Both the position numbers and the translations under genes were made by a program. A model generated the notes under the pieces. It worked only from the letters and a program-made list of their open reading frames with translations, was not told the DNA's origin and ran no database searches. Below, in pieces: positions 33,835 to 41,966 of a stretch of 64,000 bases of DNA. The DNA comes from Poriferisodalis sp963663635 (lineage in GTDB: Bacteria > Actinomycetota > Acidimicrobiia > Acidimicrobiales > Poriferisodalaceae). Position 1 is the stretch's first letter; each line of letters opens with the position of its first letter. The DNA is taken from assembly GCA_963663635.2 (NCBI GenBank), contig CAXXMY010000017.1, positions 1-64,000 of the forward strand. Direction: 5' to 3'.

Positions 33835-34998
33835 CTACCGGTGGTTGCAAGTGAGTTGAGTGTAGATGTCGGCGGCTGATTGCCAGTGGTGGAGTCGGCG
33901 GGGCATGTGGTTGAGGTTGTCCTCGATGATCGAGAGCCGCAGTTGTCCGATGTCGAGGCTGGTGCCTTTGGGGAGCCATCGGCGCAGCAGTGGGTCGTTG
34001 GAACACTTGGTCGCTCGTGTGGTGGGTCGATCTGCCACGGCGAGCGCGGCTCGCAGAAGAACACTTCGATGCCGAGCGAACCCTGGAGGGCCTTGGCGAG
34101 TGATGTTATGTCGGTGCCTGTGGCTGCCGCGCATCGTTCGATGTCGCGGCGGTGACGCTGATCTGGGAGCGGCGGCGGCTGGTGTGCGAGCCGTGCGGCA
34201 GCCGCGGGCCATCTCGCGCGCGTCTTGGTCCCGATGACGGTGAGGCAGGTGAGCGCACGAGCGCTGCGGGCGGGTGGCGGCCCAGCGCCGCGGCGAGGTG
34301 CTCGCCGCGCGCGGCGACCTGGGGCGCCGCCGTAGCCGTCAAGGGCGCAGCGCTGCGGCTGGACCGTCCACGTATGGTTCGCGGCGGCTGGTGCGCTCGG
34401 CGAGGCGTGACGTGTTCGCAGGTTCGCTGTGCGCCGAGGTTCGACGCTGTTGCCGACGATGAGCGTCGCGTTCGCAGTGGCCGGGCTCTATACGGTCCTC
34501 GACGTCGCGGGCCGCCGTCGGTCGGCCGGTATTCCCCCAGCGGGCTGGGCTTTTGCGGCCTGCGCGACGCTGCGCGGCCGACGGCGCCGGGCGCGCCGCG
34601 GCAGCTTCGCCCAGGTGCCCGCCGCCAGGCCGCTGCGCGCGTCGTTCGCGTAGCACGCCCGATAGATCGTCTCCGCGCACACGCTCATGCCCGCCTCGCG
34701 CAGGTCCGCCGCGGTCGCGTGCGGGGACCACCTCAGCTTCAAGCGCTCATCGACCGCGGCGGCCAGCACCCGATCGACCGCCAGCTTGGGCGTTCGCTCT
34801 CGTCGCGCCCTCGCGCATGCCGACGCGTGCGCCTGCGCGAGCGTCATAGGCCCGCCCGCCCGCCGCAGCGGGCCAGCTCGCGATGCACCGTGGACCGATC
34901 ACGGCCCAGCCGCTGCGCTCGGCGTCCGCGACGCTGCGGCCCGCCCCGAGCGACGACTCGATGAACACCCGCTCATCCAAACTCAGCCTCGCTGCCAT
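33835..34998 (-). pseudogene. IS30-family transposase, frameshifted
   Basis: DDE transposase remnant from about ATG 34998 (MAARLSLDERVFIESSLGAG). Blocks typical of IS30 follow in changing frames: RERTPKLAVDRVLAAAVDER, LRWSPHATAADLREAGMSVC, AETIYRACYANDARSGLAAG, DVEDRIEPGHCERD, and the C-terminus LLRRWLPKGTSLDIGQLRLS to SAADIYTQLTCNHR. At least four frame jumps and a substituted WE-D motif (GHCERD for GHWE-D) show that it is inactive. The IS110 element begins just to its right. Confidence 0.72.
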
Positions 34999-35064
34999 AC
35001 CGGACACCTCCATCGGTCGGCTGCATGTGTTCGCAACGGTCATCATGACCGTTCACTTGCAACA
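33843..35064 (-). mobile_element. IS30-family element, degraded
   Basis: Bounded by inverted copies of GTTGCAAGTG (33844-33853 and, as CACTTGCAAC, 35054-35063). The left copy overlaps the last codons of the transposase. About 1.22 kb, the usual IS30 size. The coding region is frameshifted. Confidence 0.65.
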
Positions 35065-35298
35065 CTCATAATGGTTGGGCCCTGTCGGCAGGAGAGGGTC
35101 TGACCCGAGTTGCAACCGGCCCCTCGTGGTGCCCTGCGGTGGATCTGTCGGCTTTCTCTGGTCGGCGGGGCGCGCACCGACCGGCCCGACGGATGTGACC
35201 CGATAGGAGCCTTGTAAGCCACACCGTGAGTGTTCTGTCCGCCGTCGCGGCCGGTGGCGCCCCCGACAGTGAGATGACCACAAGGAGGCATCACCATC
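35065..35298 (+). ncRNA. candidate IS110 bridge-RNA leader region
   Basis: 234 bp of non-coding DNA immediately upstream of an IS110-group transposase. In this group the left non-coding end encodes the bridge (seeker) RNA that pairs with target and donor DNA. I place it by position only and cannot fold or delimit it by eye. AGGAGGCATCACC before the gene is the ribosome-binding site. Confidence 0.3.
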
Positions 35299-36514
35299 AT
35301 GACACAGGACCACCCCGCCGTATTCGGCGGGGTCGACACCCACAAGCACACCCATGTCGCCGCCGTCCTCGACGGCGCCGGACGGGTCTTGGGCAGCGCC
35401 GCGTTCGACGCGGACACCGCCGGCTACACGGCGCTGCTGGGATGGCTCGGCGGCCACGGCAGCGTCGAGCGCGTCGGCGTGGAGGGAACCGGCTCCTACG
35501 GCGCGGGCCTCGCCCGGCACCTCACGGCTGCCGGCGTCGACGTCGTCGATGTGAACCGCCCGAACCGCCAGATGCGCCGCCGCCGCGGCAAGACCGACAC
35601 CGTCGACGCGGAGGCAGCGGCGCGGGCCGCGCTCAACGGCAGTGCCGCAGTGGTGCCCAAGAGCGCCGACGGATGCGTCGAGGCGATCAGGACCCTGCGT
35701 GTGGCGCGCCGCTCCGCGGTCAAGGCCCGCACCGTCGCCGCCAACCAGATCGACGCTGTCGTCGTGACCGCCCCCGAGCCCGTCAAAGACCGCCTGCGGG
35801 CACTGAACACGGCCCGCACCGTCGAGGCCTGCGCCCGGATGCGGCCCGACACACACGGTGATCTCGTCCGCGCTGCGGCCAAGCGGGCGCTGCGCTCCCT
35901 GGCCCGCCGCCACCAGGCTCTCACCGCGGAGATCAAGCACCTGCGACGCCGAGCTGCGCCGCCTGTGCGAACGAGCCAACCCGGCGCTGCTGGGCGCTTG
36001 CGGCGTCGGCGCGGAGACCGCGGCCGCGCTGCTCGTCGCCGCCGGCGACAACCCCGAGCGGCTGCGCAGCGAGGCGTCCTTCGCCGCCCTGTGCGGCACC
36101 AGCCCCATCGAGGCGTCCTCAGGCCGAACGGTGCGCCACCGGCTCAACCGCGGCGGCAACCGCCAGGCCAACAACGCACTGTGGCGCATCGCGATGGTCC
36201 GCCTGCGCGTCGACGAGCGCAGCATCGCCTACGCCGCCCGCCTCACCGCCGAGGGCAAGACCCGACGCGAGATACTCCGCTGCCTCAAACGCCACATCGC
36301 ACGCGAGGTCTACAAGCTGATCATCGACCCGCCCGACGTCGCCCACGGAGCGGACCTGCGCCGCCACCGCACCCAACGAGGGCTCACCATCCACCAGACA
36401 GCCCGAGCCCTCGGAGCCGCACCCAACCGGATATCCGAACTCGAAAGAGGCATCATCCACAACCGCGACCTCGCCGAACGCTACCAGCGACACCTCGCAC
36501 AGACCGGGAGTTGA
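35299..36514 (+). pseudogene. IS110-family transposase with one frameshift
   Basis: DEDD-type transposase guided by a bridge RNA in this family. ATG 35299 follows AAGGAGGCATCACC. The RuvC-like N-terminal domain is intact: FGGVDTHKHTHVAAVLD (first Asp), VGVEGTGSYGAGL (Glu) and GKTDTVDAEAAARAA (the Asp pair). At about 35945 one extra base (CACCTGCGACGCC) breaks the frame. The C-terminal Tnp20 domain continues in the next frame (ALLGACGVGAETAAALL, EASFAALCGTSPIEASSGRT, RLNRGGNRQANNALWRIAMV), followed by a short helix-turn-helix tail (QRGLTIHQTARALGAAPNRI). The tail occurs in other actinobacterial IS110 proteins as I recall them. Confidence 0.82.
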
Positions 36515-36560
36515 CAAACATAGGAGCATCCACCGATGGAGTTCGCCCTCGCTCGAACCG

Positions 36561-37075
36561 TTGCCACCGATACGAACGAGTTCCCGATCGACGGCCAGCC
36601 ACACCGCGATACAGAACGTCGTCGGAAACGCCACCGAGTCCGCGGCAAGCCGCACGACCAGCCAGTACGACATTTTCATCTCCGATGCGACCGAGGACAA
36701 GACCGCAGTTGCACGCCCGCCGCTCTCGCTCTCAAGGAACGCGAAATCTCGGTCTGGTACGACGAGTTCGAACTTCGAATCGGCGACAGCCTCCGGCAGA
36801 AGATCGACGCTGGCATAGCCAACAGCAGATTCGGCCTCGTCGTGCTCTCAAGATCCTTCTTCGCAAAGGGATGGCCGCAATACGAACTCGACGGCTTGGT
36901 CACCAGAGTGACCGACGGGAAACAGGTGCTTCTCCCCATCTGGCACGAAGTGTCCAAAGACGAAGTTGTTGCTCAAAGCCCCTCACTCGCGGACAAGGTC
37001 GCCCTCCGCAAATCAGACCTGGGAATCGACGAAATGGCCGACGAAATCGCGTCCGTGATTGCCGAACGAAGTTGA
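36561..37075 (+). pseudogene. TIR-domain protein, frameshifted
   Basis: A bacterial TIR domain, a fold used by NAD-consuming defence proteins. The N-terminal strand QYDIFISDATEDKTAVARP is in one frame (from about 36660). From about 36715 the rest is in another: ALKEREISVWYDEFELRIGD, SLRQKIDAGIANSRFGLVVL, SRSFFAKGWPQYELDGLVTR, and SPSLADKVALRKSDLGIDEM to the stop at 37075. One extra base near 36715 explains the switch. The glutamate of WPQYELDGL is at the expected catalytic position. It lies directly after IS110, and no partner effector gene survives next to it. Confidence 0.68.
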
Positions 37076-37102
37076 CGCAACGGCAACGGGGCCGCCTGTG
37101 GT

Positions 37103-37273
37103 GTGCCCGACGCACAATCGCCGGAGCAAGTCACGCTGGAAGCGCTCGCTCGCGACCTAACCGACTGGAGTCTTGTCGCTCGTGTCCACTTGGGCAACCG
37201 CTCATTCGCCACGGTGGCCGAACGTGCCAGTGGCAAAACGACACCGATGGGCATGTCACCGTGCGAGGGCTGA
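37103..37273 (+). CDS. short open frame after the TIR gene
   Basis: 56 codons from GTG 37103 to TGA 37271. Composition is protein-like (VTLEALARDLTDWSLVARVH) but no family is recognised and the ribosome-binding site is weak. It may be the tail of a gene whose front was lost to the transposons. Confidence 0.25.
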   Translation: MPDAQSPEQVTLEALARDLTDWSLVARVHLGNRSFATVAERASGKTTPMGMSPCEG

Positions 37274-37278
37274 CGGGA

Positions 37279-37315
37279 TGTGAATCACACCGGGTCTCGT
37301 AGAGACTCTGGGCGT
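37279..37315 (+). repeat. dispersed 37-bp repeat, copy B
   Basis: ACCGGGTCTCG, AGAGACTCTGGG and GTCC in the same order and orientation as copy A at 8826-8862. The core GTCTCGTAGAGAC is a perfect 5-bp-arm hairpin here. It lies 8 bp from the end of the convergent gene at 37323. Confidence 0.5.
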
Positions 37316-37322
37316 CCGTGTG

Positions 37323-38291
37323 TCAGCTGCCGGGGACTTCGATGCTGCCGATGATCGCGAGGCGCTCGGCGCTGATTGAGCCCGTGCAGCGCAGTTCTCT
37401 TGCCGTGATGGCTCCGGTGGACTCGATGTGGCCGTGCACTTCGAGCTTGTCGCAACTGACCAGGCCATCGGTCTTCAGATCGCCTTGCAGCGAGGCATTT
37501 CGGCACTCGAATCTCTGACCGTCGAGCGCGACCGATGCGGAGGATTCGAAGTCGCCGCCGAGGATGATCTCGGTGGTCTCAATGTCGCTGTGCGCTTCGA
37601 CGCTGCCGTCCATGACGAAACGGCAGCCGCTCACCTGTCCCAAGGTCCGCAGCTTGCCGGCGCCGCTCATCTTGGCTCGCTCGATGGGCTGTCGCAGCGT
37701 CGCGGTGCCTGCGTTGACGCTGATTGCCGACGCACTGCGGGGATCGGCCAGATCGAATTCGTGGTCCCCGGAGCTGACGAGATGGTTCACAGACGCGGTG
37801 CTGCTGATGCGGAGGGGAGTCTGTTGATTGTCGACGAGAACGACGAGTCCGTCGTGGTCGTCGAGTGTTCCTGGGTGCGCTTCGAGGTGCCAGTTGCCGC
37901 TGCCGATAGCGATGTGGGTCTTCGCCGGCACTGTCAGCTGGTGCCGATGCTGATTCCCCTGGGGCGGTCGCGCTGAACAGGCGATGCCAACGAAGTCGGG
38001 TTCGATGTCGCTTTGGGTCGGCTTGGCATCGTCGGCAATCAGATGCAGCAAGCAAGCGCCCGTCGCGTCGATGCTGTGGGCAGCGCTCAGCTTCAAACGC
38101 CCATGGACCACGATCTGCAACTCGCCGCCAGGCGGCGGCTCGGTGATCACAACGTCGAAGTTGTCCTCTCGGCACTCGACAGCGATGCCGCCGTCTGGGG
38201 CGGTGGCGAGCGTGTACGGCTGAGACGACTCAAGCCAACTCAGCGGAGCACCCCGCTTCGCCGGAGTCCTGCGGTTGCCTGCTGCGCTCAT
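37323..38291 (-). CDS. polymer-forming (bactofilin-like) repeat protein, tentative
   Basis: 322 residues from ATG 38291, chosen for CGGGAGG just upstream; the frame stays open to 38474 without one. The N-terminal about 100 residues are mixed; the rest is a run of short strands rich in glycine, serine and alternating hydrophobics, ending SDIETTEIILGGDFESSASV, CRNASLQGDLKTDGLVSCDK, LEVHGHIESTGAITARELRC, TGSISAERLAIIGSIEVPGS. That spacing, with turns every five to six residues, is what a right-handed beta-helix of bactofilin or DUF342 type looks like. It would form filaments or a scaffold. Family assignment is by pattern only. Confidence 0.55.
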   Translation of the reverse strand: MSAAGNRRTPAKRGAPLSWLESSQPYTLATAPDGGIAVECREDNFDVVITEPPPGGELQIVVHGRLKLSAAHSIDATGACLLHLIADDAKPTQSDIEPDFVGIACSARPPQGNQHRHQLTVPAKTHIAIGSGNWHLEAHPGTLDDHDGLVVLVDNQQTPLRISSTASVNHLVSSGDHEFDLADPRSASAISVNAGTATLRQPIERAKMSGAGKLRTLGQVSGCRFVMDGSVEAHSDIETTEIILGGDFESSASVALDGQRFECRNASLQGDLKTDGLVSCDKLEVHGHIESTGAITARELRCTGSISAERLAIIGSIEVPGS

Positions 38292-39089
38292 GTGACGCCT
38301 CCCGATGTCGGATGCATCGGGATCTTGGCGTCTCGTGCTGAGCCGCATCGCCATGGCGATCCTGAGTTCACGCACGTCTTGACCAACAATTCCCGCCAGC
38401 GTGACACCCATCGCTTGTTTGGAGGACTGCCATAGCGTCCCGCGGCGCACCGCACGCACTGGCGCTGTCAGCACCGCTCAGCGGTTCGCCCGCTCGTCGC
38501 GCGCCAAGTCGGCGGCGCTCCAGTTACCTCCGCGATGCGCACAGCGACACAGGTGATTGCTACGCAGCTGGTCGCTGATGGCGCGGTGCGACAGACCAAC
38601 GCGTGGCTCGACGGCCGGCGCGCATGCAGCCGCAGCAGGAGCCACTGGACCATCTTCGGATTTGGGGGAGGGTGGCGCTGACACGTGCAGTGCGGCGACC
38701 ACGGCGCCGGGGAGACTGCAGGCGAGATTCATCCGAGCAATGCCAAATGCCGATCTGTCCTAGCTGTCGTGGTCATAGAGGTTGGCTGATACTCAATGGC
38801 AAGCCAACACACAGGCACTTTGCTCATCGGGAGGGGCCAGTATGTGTCTGGGTATGTAGCGCCTGCTGCTGCTGGGTGCCGAGGTGCCGACGACAGTGAT
38901 GGGAATCCGCCAGGTCACGAACTTCAGCCAGAGGGTCCCGCTGAACCGCTCACGGCCACCGTCATGACGTGCTGTGCCTCATCGAGACGGCTCGGCTGCA
39001 GCAGACAGAGCGCACTGTCCGAGCGCCACGCACCAGCCCCAGGCCATCGAAGCCAACCACTGGATAGTCGGCCGCTGCGTAGAGGCTGA
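38292..39089. other. gene-poor stretch left of the integrase
   Basis: No convincing gene. It holds the 20-bp repeat at 38841-38860, a GATGCATC palindrome near 38314, and a short minus-strand frame around 38480-38620 (SHRAISDQLRSNHL) that faintly recalls an IS30-type N-terminus but is too short to call. Confidence 0.4.
38841..38860 (+). repeat. 20-bp direct repeat flanking the integrase, left copy
   Basis: TATGTGTCTGGGTATGTAGC, 18 of 20 identical to the copy at 40448-40467. Candidate integrase arm-binding or attachment sequence, 229 bp beyond the integrase stop. Confidence 0.55.
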
Positions 39090-40430
39090 TTAGGCGCCAG
39101 CCGCGATCTTGTCGTACAGCGCTCGAAGCGCCGAGGGTTCGTCGACGGAGGACAAGCAGAAGTCCGCCCATTCCTGCATCATCTTCCGCCGAGGCTCGTA
39201 TAGGTCACTTCGCATGTACGCACCCTTGACAGCACCACGGACTCTGTGGCTCAGTGCCACCTCACGCAGCTCACTGTCGTAGCCGTTTTCTGCTGCCCAC
39301 ATTGAGAACGAGCTGCGGAAACCGTGCATCGTGGCAGGTTCCCCGTCTTCATCCACGAGCCCGCAGTCCTTTTGTATCAGGTTCAACAGAGCGTTCTCGG
39401 GAAGCAGCTTTCCGTTGCCATCGCCCGCTGACTCAGAGAACAGCAACCCCTTCGGCTCGCCGCGGTACTTTCGCCAAGGCACCGCAGCTGTTGCTGCGGC
39501 GATCGCCAGCGCTTGCGCTGGCAGCGGGACGTTGTGCGCCTCGCGTTCTTTCATGTTCTCGCCGTGCAGCCTCCAGCGGGCTTGCTCAACGTCGAGTTGG
39601 GCCCAGTGGGCTTCTCTCGTCTCAATGGTTCGTGCCGCTGTCAGGATCGTGAACACGGCTGCCAACTTGCGCATTGTCATCGGTTTGGATGGACGCTGCG
39701 TGGGCCTAGTGGTTGCTTTCTCGAAGTTGATGATGGCTGCCATCGCTTCGGGCATCGCTCCGACCGGAACCGCGTTGTACGGATCGTCCGGCCTCTTGGG
39801 ACGGTCGGGGAAGGCGTTTCGGATGTCTGCCGAGACCGGCGACCCCTCCAATTGCTCGGAAGCTACGAGGCTCCCGAAGATTTTTCGCACATAGACCAGC
39901 AGCCTGTCTGCCACAGCCGGTTTACTGGTCCAGAGAATCTGCCCATCGCGGTCGTCCTGAGGCTGTTTCAGAATGGCCACGATGTCCTTCTGCGCGATCT
40001 CCGTGATCCGCATCTTGCCGATGGCCGGTAGCAGGTAGTTCCGGGGTTCCCGGTTCCATTGCCGTTCGGTCGTTGACGAGCCGAATTCGCGCTGAGCCAT
40101 GTAAGCCTCATACGCGTCTGCGAAGGTAGGTGCATTGCCGCTCGCCGTCGATTTCTGGCGAGTACGGACTTCCTCGCCTCGGTGAACTCGCGCGAGATTT
40201 GCGATCGCTGTCTCACGCGCTTCGCGCAGGCTCACGACCGGGTAGCTGCCTAAGCCCATATAGGTGCGTTTACCCTCGCTGTCGCGGAGCTGCTGAATCC
40301 ACGACTTCGCGGACCCGCCGCTCTTGCGTTTGCGAACCCGCAGAGCCAATCCGTGCCTGCCGTCAGTGAGCAGCAGCGCCTTGCCGTCGTCGCGCGGGTT
40401 CGCATTGCGTACCTTGGTGTCAGTTAGCAC
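39090..40430 (-). CDS. tyrosine-type integrase, P4-like (DUF4102 N-terminus)
   Basis: 446 residues from GTG 40430 with GGGAGC upstream. The N-terminal DUF4102 arm-binding domain includes LLTDGRHGLALRVRKRKSG and YMGLGSYPVVSLREARETAI. A SAM-like core-binding domain follows (TFADAYEAYMAQREFGSSTT). The catalytic domain has arginine in TARTIETREAHW (about 275), HGFRSSFSMWAAENG (about 373-387), ALSHRV and the tyrosine in GAYMRSDLYE (about 405-414). Such enzymes insert islands and satellite phages, usually at tRNA genes, but none is visible here. Matching 20-bp repeats lie on both sides. Confidence 0.9.
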   Translation of the reverse strand: MLTDTKVRNANPRDDGKALLLTDGRHGLALRVRKRKSGGSAKSWIQQLRDSEGKRTYMGLGSYPVVSLREARETAIANLARVHRGEEVRTRQKSTASGNAPTFADAYEAYMAQREFGSSTTERQWNREPRNYLLPAIGKMRITEIAQKDIVAILKQPQDDRDGQILWTSKPAVADRLLVYVRKIFGSLVASEQLEGSPVSADIRNAFPDRPKRPDDPYNAVPVGAMPEAMAAIINFEKATTRPTQRPSKPMTMRKLAAVFTILTAARTIETREAHWAQLDVEQARWRLHGENMKEREAHNVPLPAQALAIAAATAAVPWRKYRGEPKGLLFSESAGDGNGKLLPENALLNLIQKDCGLVDEDGEPATMHGFRSSFSMWAAENGYDSELREVALSHRVRGAVKGAYMRSDLYEPRRKMMQEWADFCLSSVDEPSALRALYDKIAAGA

Positions 40431-40447
40431 TGTTGCTCCCTTCTGAG

Positions 40448-40467
40448 TATGTATTTGGGTATGTAGC
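40448..40467 (+). repeat. 20-bp direct repeat flanking the integrase, right copy
   Basis: TATGTATTTGGGTATGTAGC, 18 bp before the integrase start codon on the coding side. Its position would let bound integrase repress its own promoter. Confidence 0.55.
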
Positions 40468-40798
40468 CGCGGGCTTGCTGTAAGCGTACTCAGCCGTCTC
40501 TCGGCGAATCTGCTAGAACGCCCGTTCGACTTTAAACGTCCAGGTCAGCAGCTATTTTCTGTGTCGCTCTCGGCGTTTTCCGAATGAACTCGGACTCTTC
40601 CGAATTCGGGTATCCGGAGTCCCGACCTTCCTCGACCCGAGACCCCGCACATGGCGGAGTCGTGGGCCGCGGCCACCCGGCCGACTCACCGCGTGCTTGA
40701 GGGTACTGCCGGGTCCCGGCATGCAGTGCTCGGTTGCCCCGAGTGGCTGCGCTCATTGGCGACGGCCTGTGCGCTGAAGCCGCCTGAGGTCCGCTGCG

Positions 40799-40836
40799 GT
40801 TCGCTGCGCTCACGGGCCGTTGGGGCCACGGCCTCG
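40799..40836 (+). repeat. 38-bp REP-like repeat, copy 1
   Basis: Reads GTTCGCTGCGCTCACGGGCC, then GTTG, then GGGCCACGGCCTCG, with a small GGCC/CGGCC dyad. All but the three central bases match 44375-44412. Both copies are intergenic. Confidence 0.5.
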
Positions 40837-40878
40837 GGGTGTCGCCGTCGATGTCGTTGGGCGACCACCCTGAATTGT

Positions 40879-41343
40879 CTATCCGTTCGGCCGTTCACCG
40901 CGCGGCCTGATGGTGTGCCGGCGCTCGGTTGGTTCCAGCAATGAATGCCGACGCCGCCCCAGCCGGATGCCGATGACACCCCCGAGCGTCGCGAGCGATG
41001 CAGACAGCAGCATGACGAGCGGAAGGCCCAACGGGGCGACGGCCTCTCCGGTACCGAAGCGGCGGACCATCTGCACGATGACCGCCAGAATCATGACCGG
41101 TCCTGATGTCAGTGTGGCCGCCAGCAGCGGGTTCTGTCGCGATCTGGCCGCAGCGATAGCGCCGCCCGCCATCAAACCCGCAAACAGCAGGCCATTGACG
41201 ATGTAGGCCGCTGTGGTCCGCTCGTCGATCAGGCTGCCGGCGACGACACCAATTCCGAATGCTGCGCCAAGGGACACCAGCGCACCGGAAACGACGGCGC
41301 TCCGCTCGACAGAGCGACCGAATACGTACAGGAGACTCCGCAT
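40879..41343 (-). CDS. four-helix membrane protein, unknown
   Basis: 154 residues from ATG 41343. Hydrophobic helices: VVSGALVSLGAAFGIGVVAG, TAAYIVNGLLFAGLMAGGAI, LLAATLTSGPVMILAVIVQM and PLGLPLVMLLSASLATLGGV. A short basic tail follows. Similar small membrane proteins are common in actinobacteria without known function. It is divergent from the WhiB gene. Confidence 0.62.
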   Translation of the reverse strand: MRSLLYVFGRSVERSAVVSGALVSLGAAFGIGVVAGSLIDERTTAAYIVNGLLFAGLMAGGAIAAARSRQNPLLAATLTSGPVMILAVIVQMVRRFGTGEAVAPLGLPLVMLLSASLATLGGVIGIRLGRRRHSLLEPTERRHTIRPRGERPNG

Positions 41344-41515
41344 CAGTCAGACGTCCCGCGCATCCTGAAGAGCAATGTCGTCGGCCATTGTGCGAGTCTG
41401 GCCGATGACGTCACACTGCGATAACCCACGATCCGTTGCGACCACCGAGCAAGCGTCACCGGTTGTTTGCTCATCAAACGGATGTTCGATTATCTACTGA
41501 ACGCTCAATAAGGTC

Positions 41516-41544
41516 TTGACAACGCGGGCGGCATGCGCAAGATT
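41516..41544 (+). promoter_or_regulatory. promoter of the WhiB gene
   Basis: TTGACA (41516-41521), 17 bp, AAGATT (41539-41544). Transcription would begin near 41551, two bases before ATG 41553, which has no ribosome-binding site, so the mRNA is probably leaderless. Confidence 0.45.
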
Positions 41545-41552
41545 TCGCGGAG

Positions 41553-41891
41553 ATGCCAACTTTCACTGCACCAACACCGTTGCGCGGCGTGGCGGCTCCC
41601 GACGTCAATCTTGTGGAAAGCCTCCTCGACTGGCAGCGGCATGCCGCCTGCACGGGCCTTGAGGCGGCCATCTTCTATCCGTCCGAGGATGACGAGGCGG
41701 CCTTCGAGGCAAAGGCGGTCTGCGCGGCGTGCGCTGTATCGGGCGAATGCCTGGAGTACGCGATCACGGTTCGGGAGAAGGAAGGCGTCTGGGGCGGGCA
41801 GACGGCCGCTGAACGCGTACGGATCATTCGCCGCCGACGCCGTGCCGCTGCGCGCGCCCGCAACGCTCAGACTGTTGCCGCTGCGAACTGA
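41553..41891 (+). CDS. WhiB-family iron-sulfur transcription regulator
   Basis: 112 residues from ATG 41553. Four conserved cysteines bind the 4Fe-4S cluster: one in RHAACTG (about residue 33), two in AVCAACAVSGEC (about 56 and 59) and the last of that stretch (about 65). The G[VI]WGG turn follows (EGVWGGQTAAER), then a basic tail (RIIRRRRRAAARARNAQ) that touches DNA. WhiB proteins are restricted to actinobacteria and work with the main sigma factor. The neighbour downstream is trpD; the upstream gene is divergent. Confidence 0.93.
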   Translation: MPTFTAPTPLRGVAAPDVNLVESLLDWQRHAACTGLEAAIFYPSEDDEAAFEAKAVCAACAVSGECLEYAITVREKEGVWGGQTAAERVRIIRRRRRAAARARNAQTVAAAN

Positions 41892-41966
41892 GCCACAGGC
41901 GTCACGAATTCTGCCGGCGAAGGCACTCAGACGAACGCACTCGGGGCGCATCGCTAGTCTCGGCCC

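Larger units (their letters stand above)
40431..40878. other. gene-free stretch right of the integrase
   Basis: It holds the right 20-bp repeat (40448-40467) next to the integrase start, no tRNA that I can fold, and a 38-bp REP-like sequence at 40799-40836 that recurs at 44375-44412. Confidence 0.45.

Noticed and set aside
37279..37315. Rho-independent terminator of the convergent gene
   Set aside because: The stem is only 5 bp with no T-run, and the same block occurs at 8826 where no gene ends, so I list it as a dispersed repeat.
38478..38732. 84-codon minus-strand frame as an IS30 N-terminus
   Set aside because: Only a dozen residues resemble the family and nothing follows; below what I can support.
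39000..40900. tRNA gene as integrase attachment site
   Set aside because: Looked for T-arm and acceptor-stem patterns on both strands near the integrase and found none that fold; no other convincing tRNA or rRNA was seen in the window.
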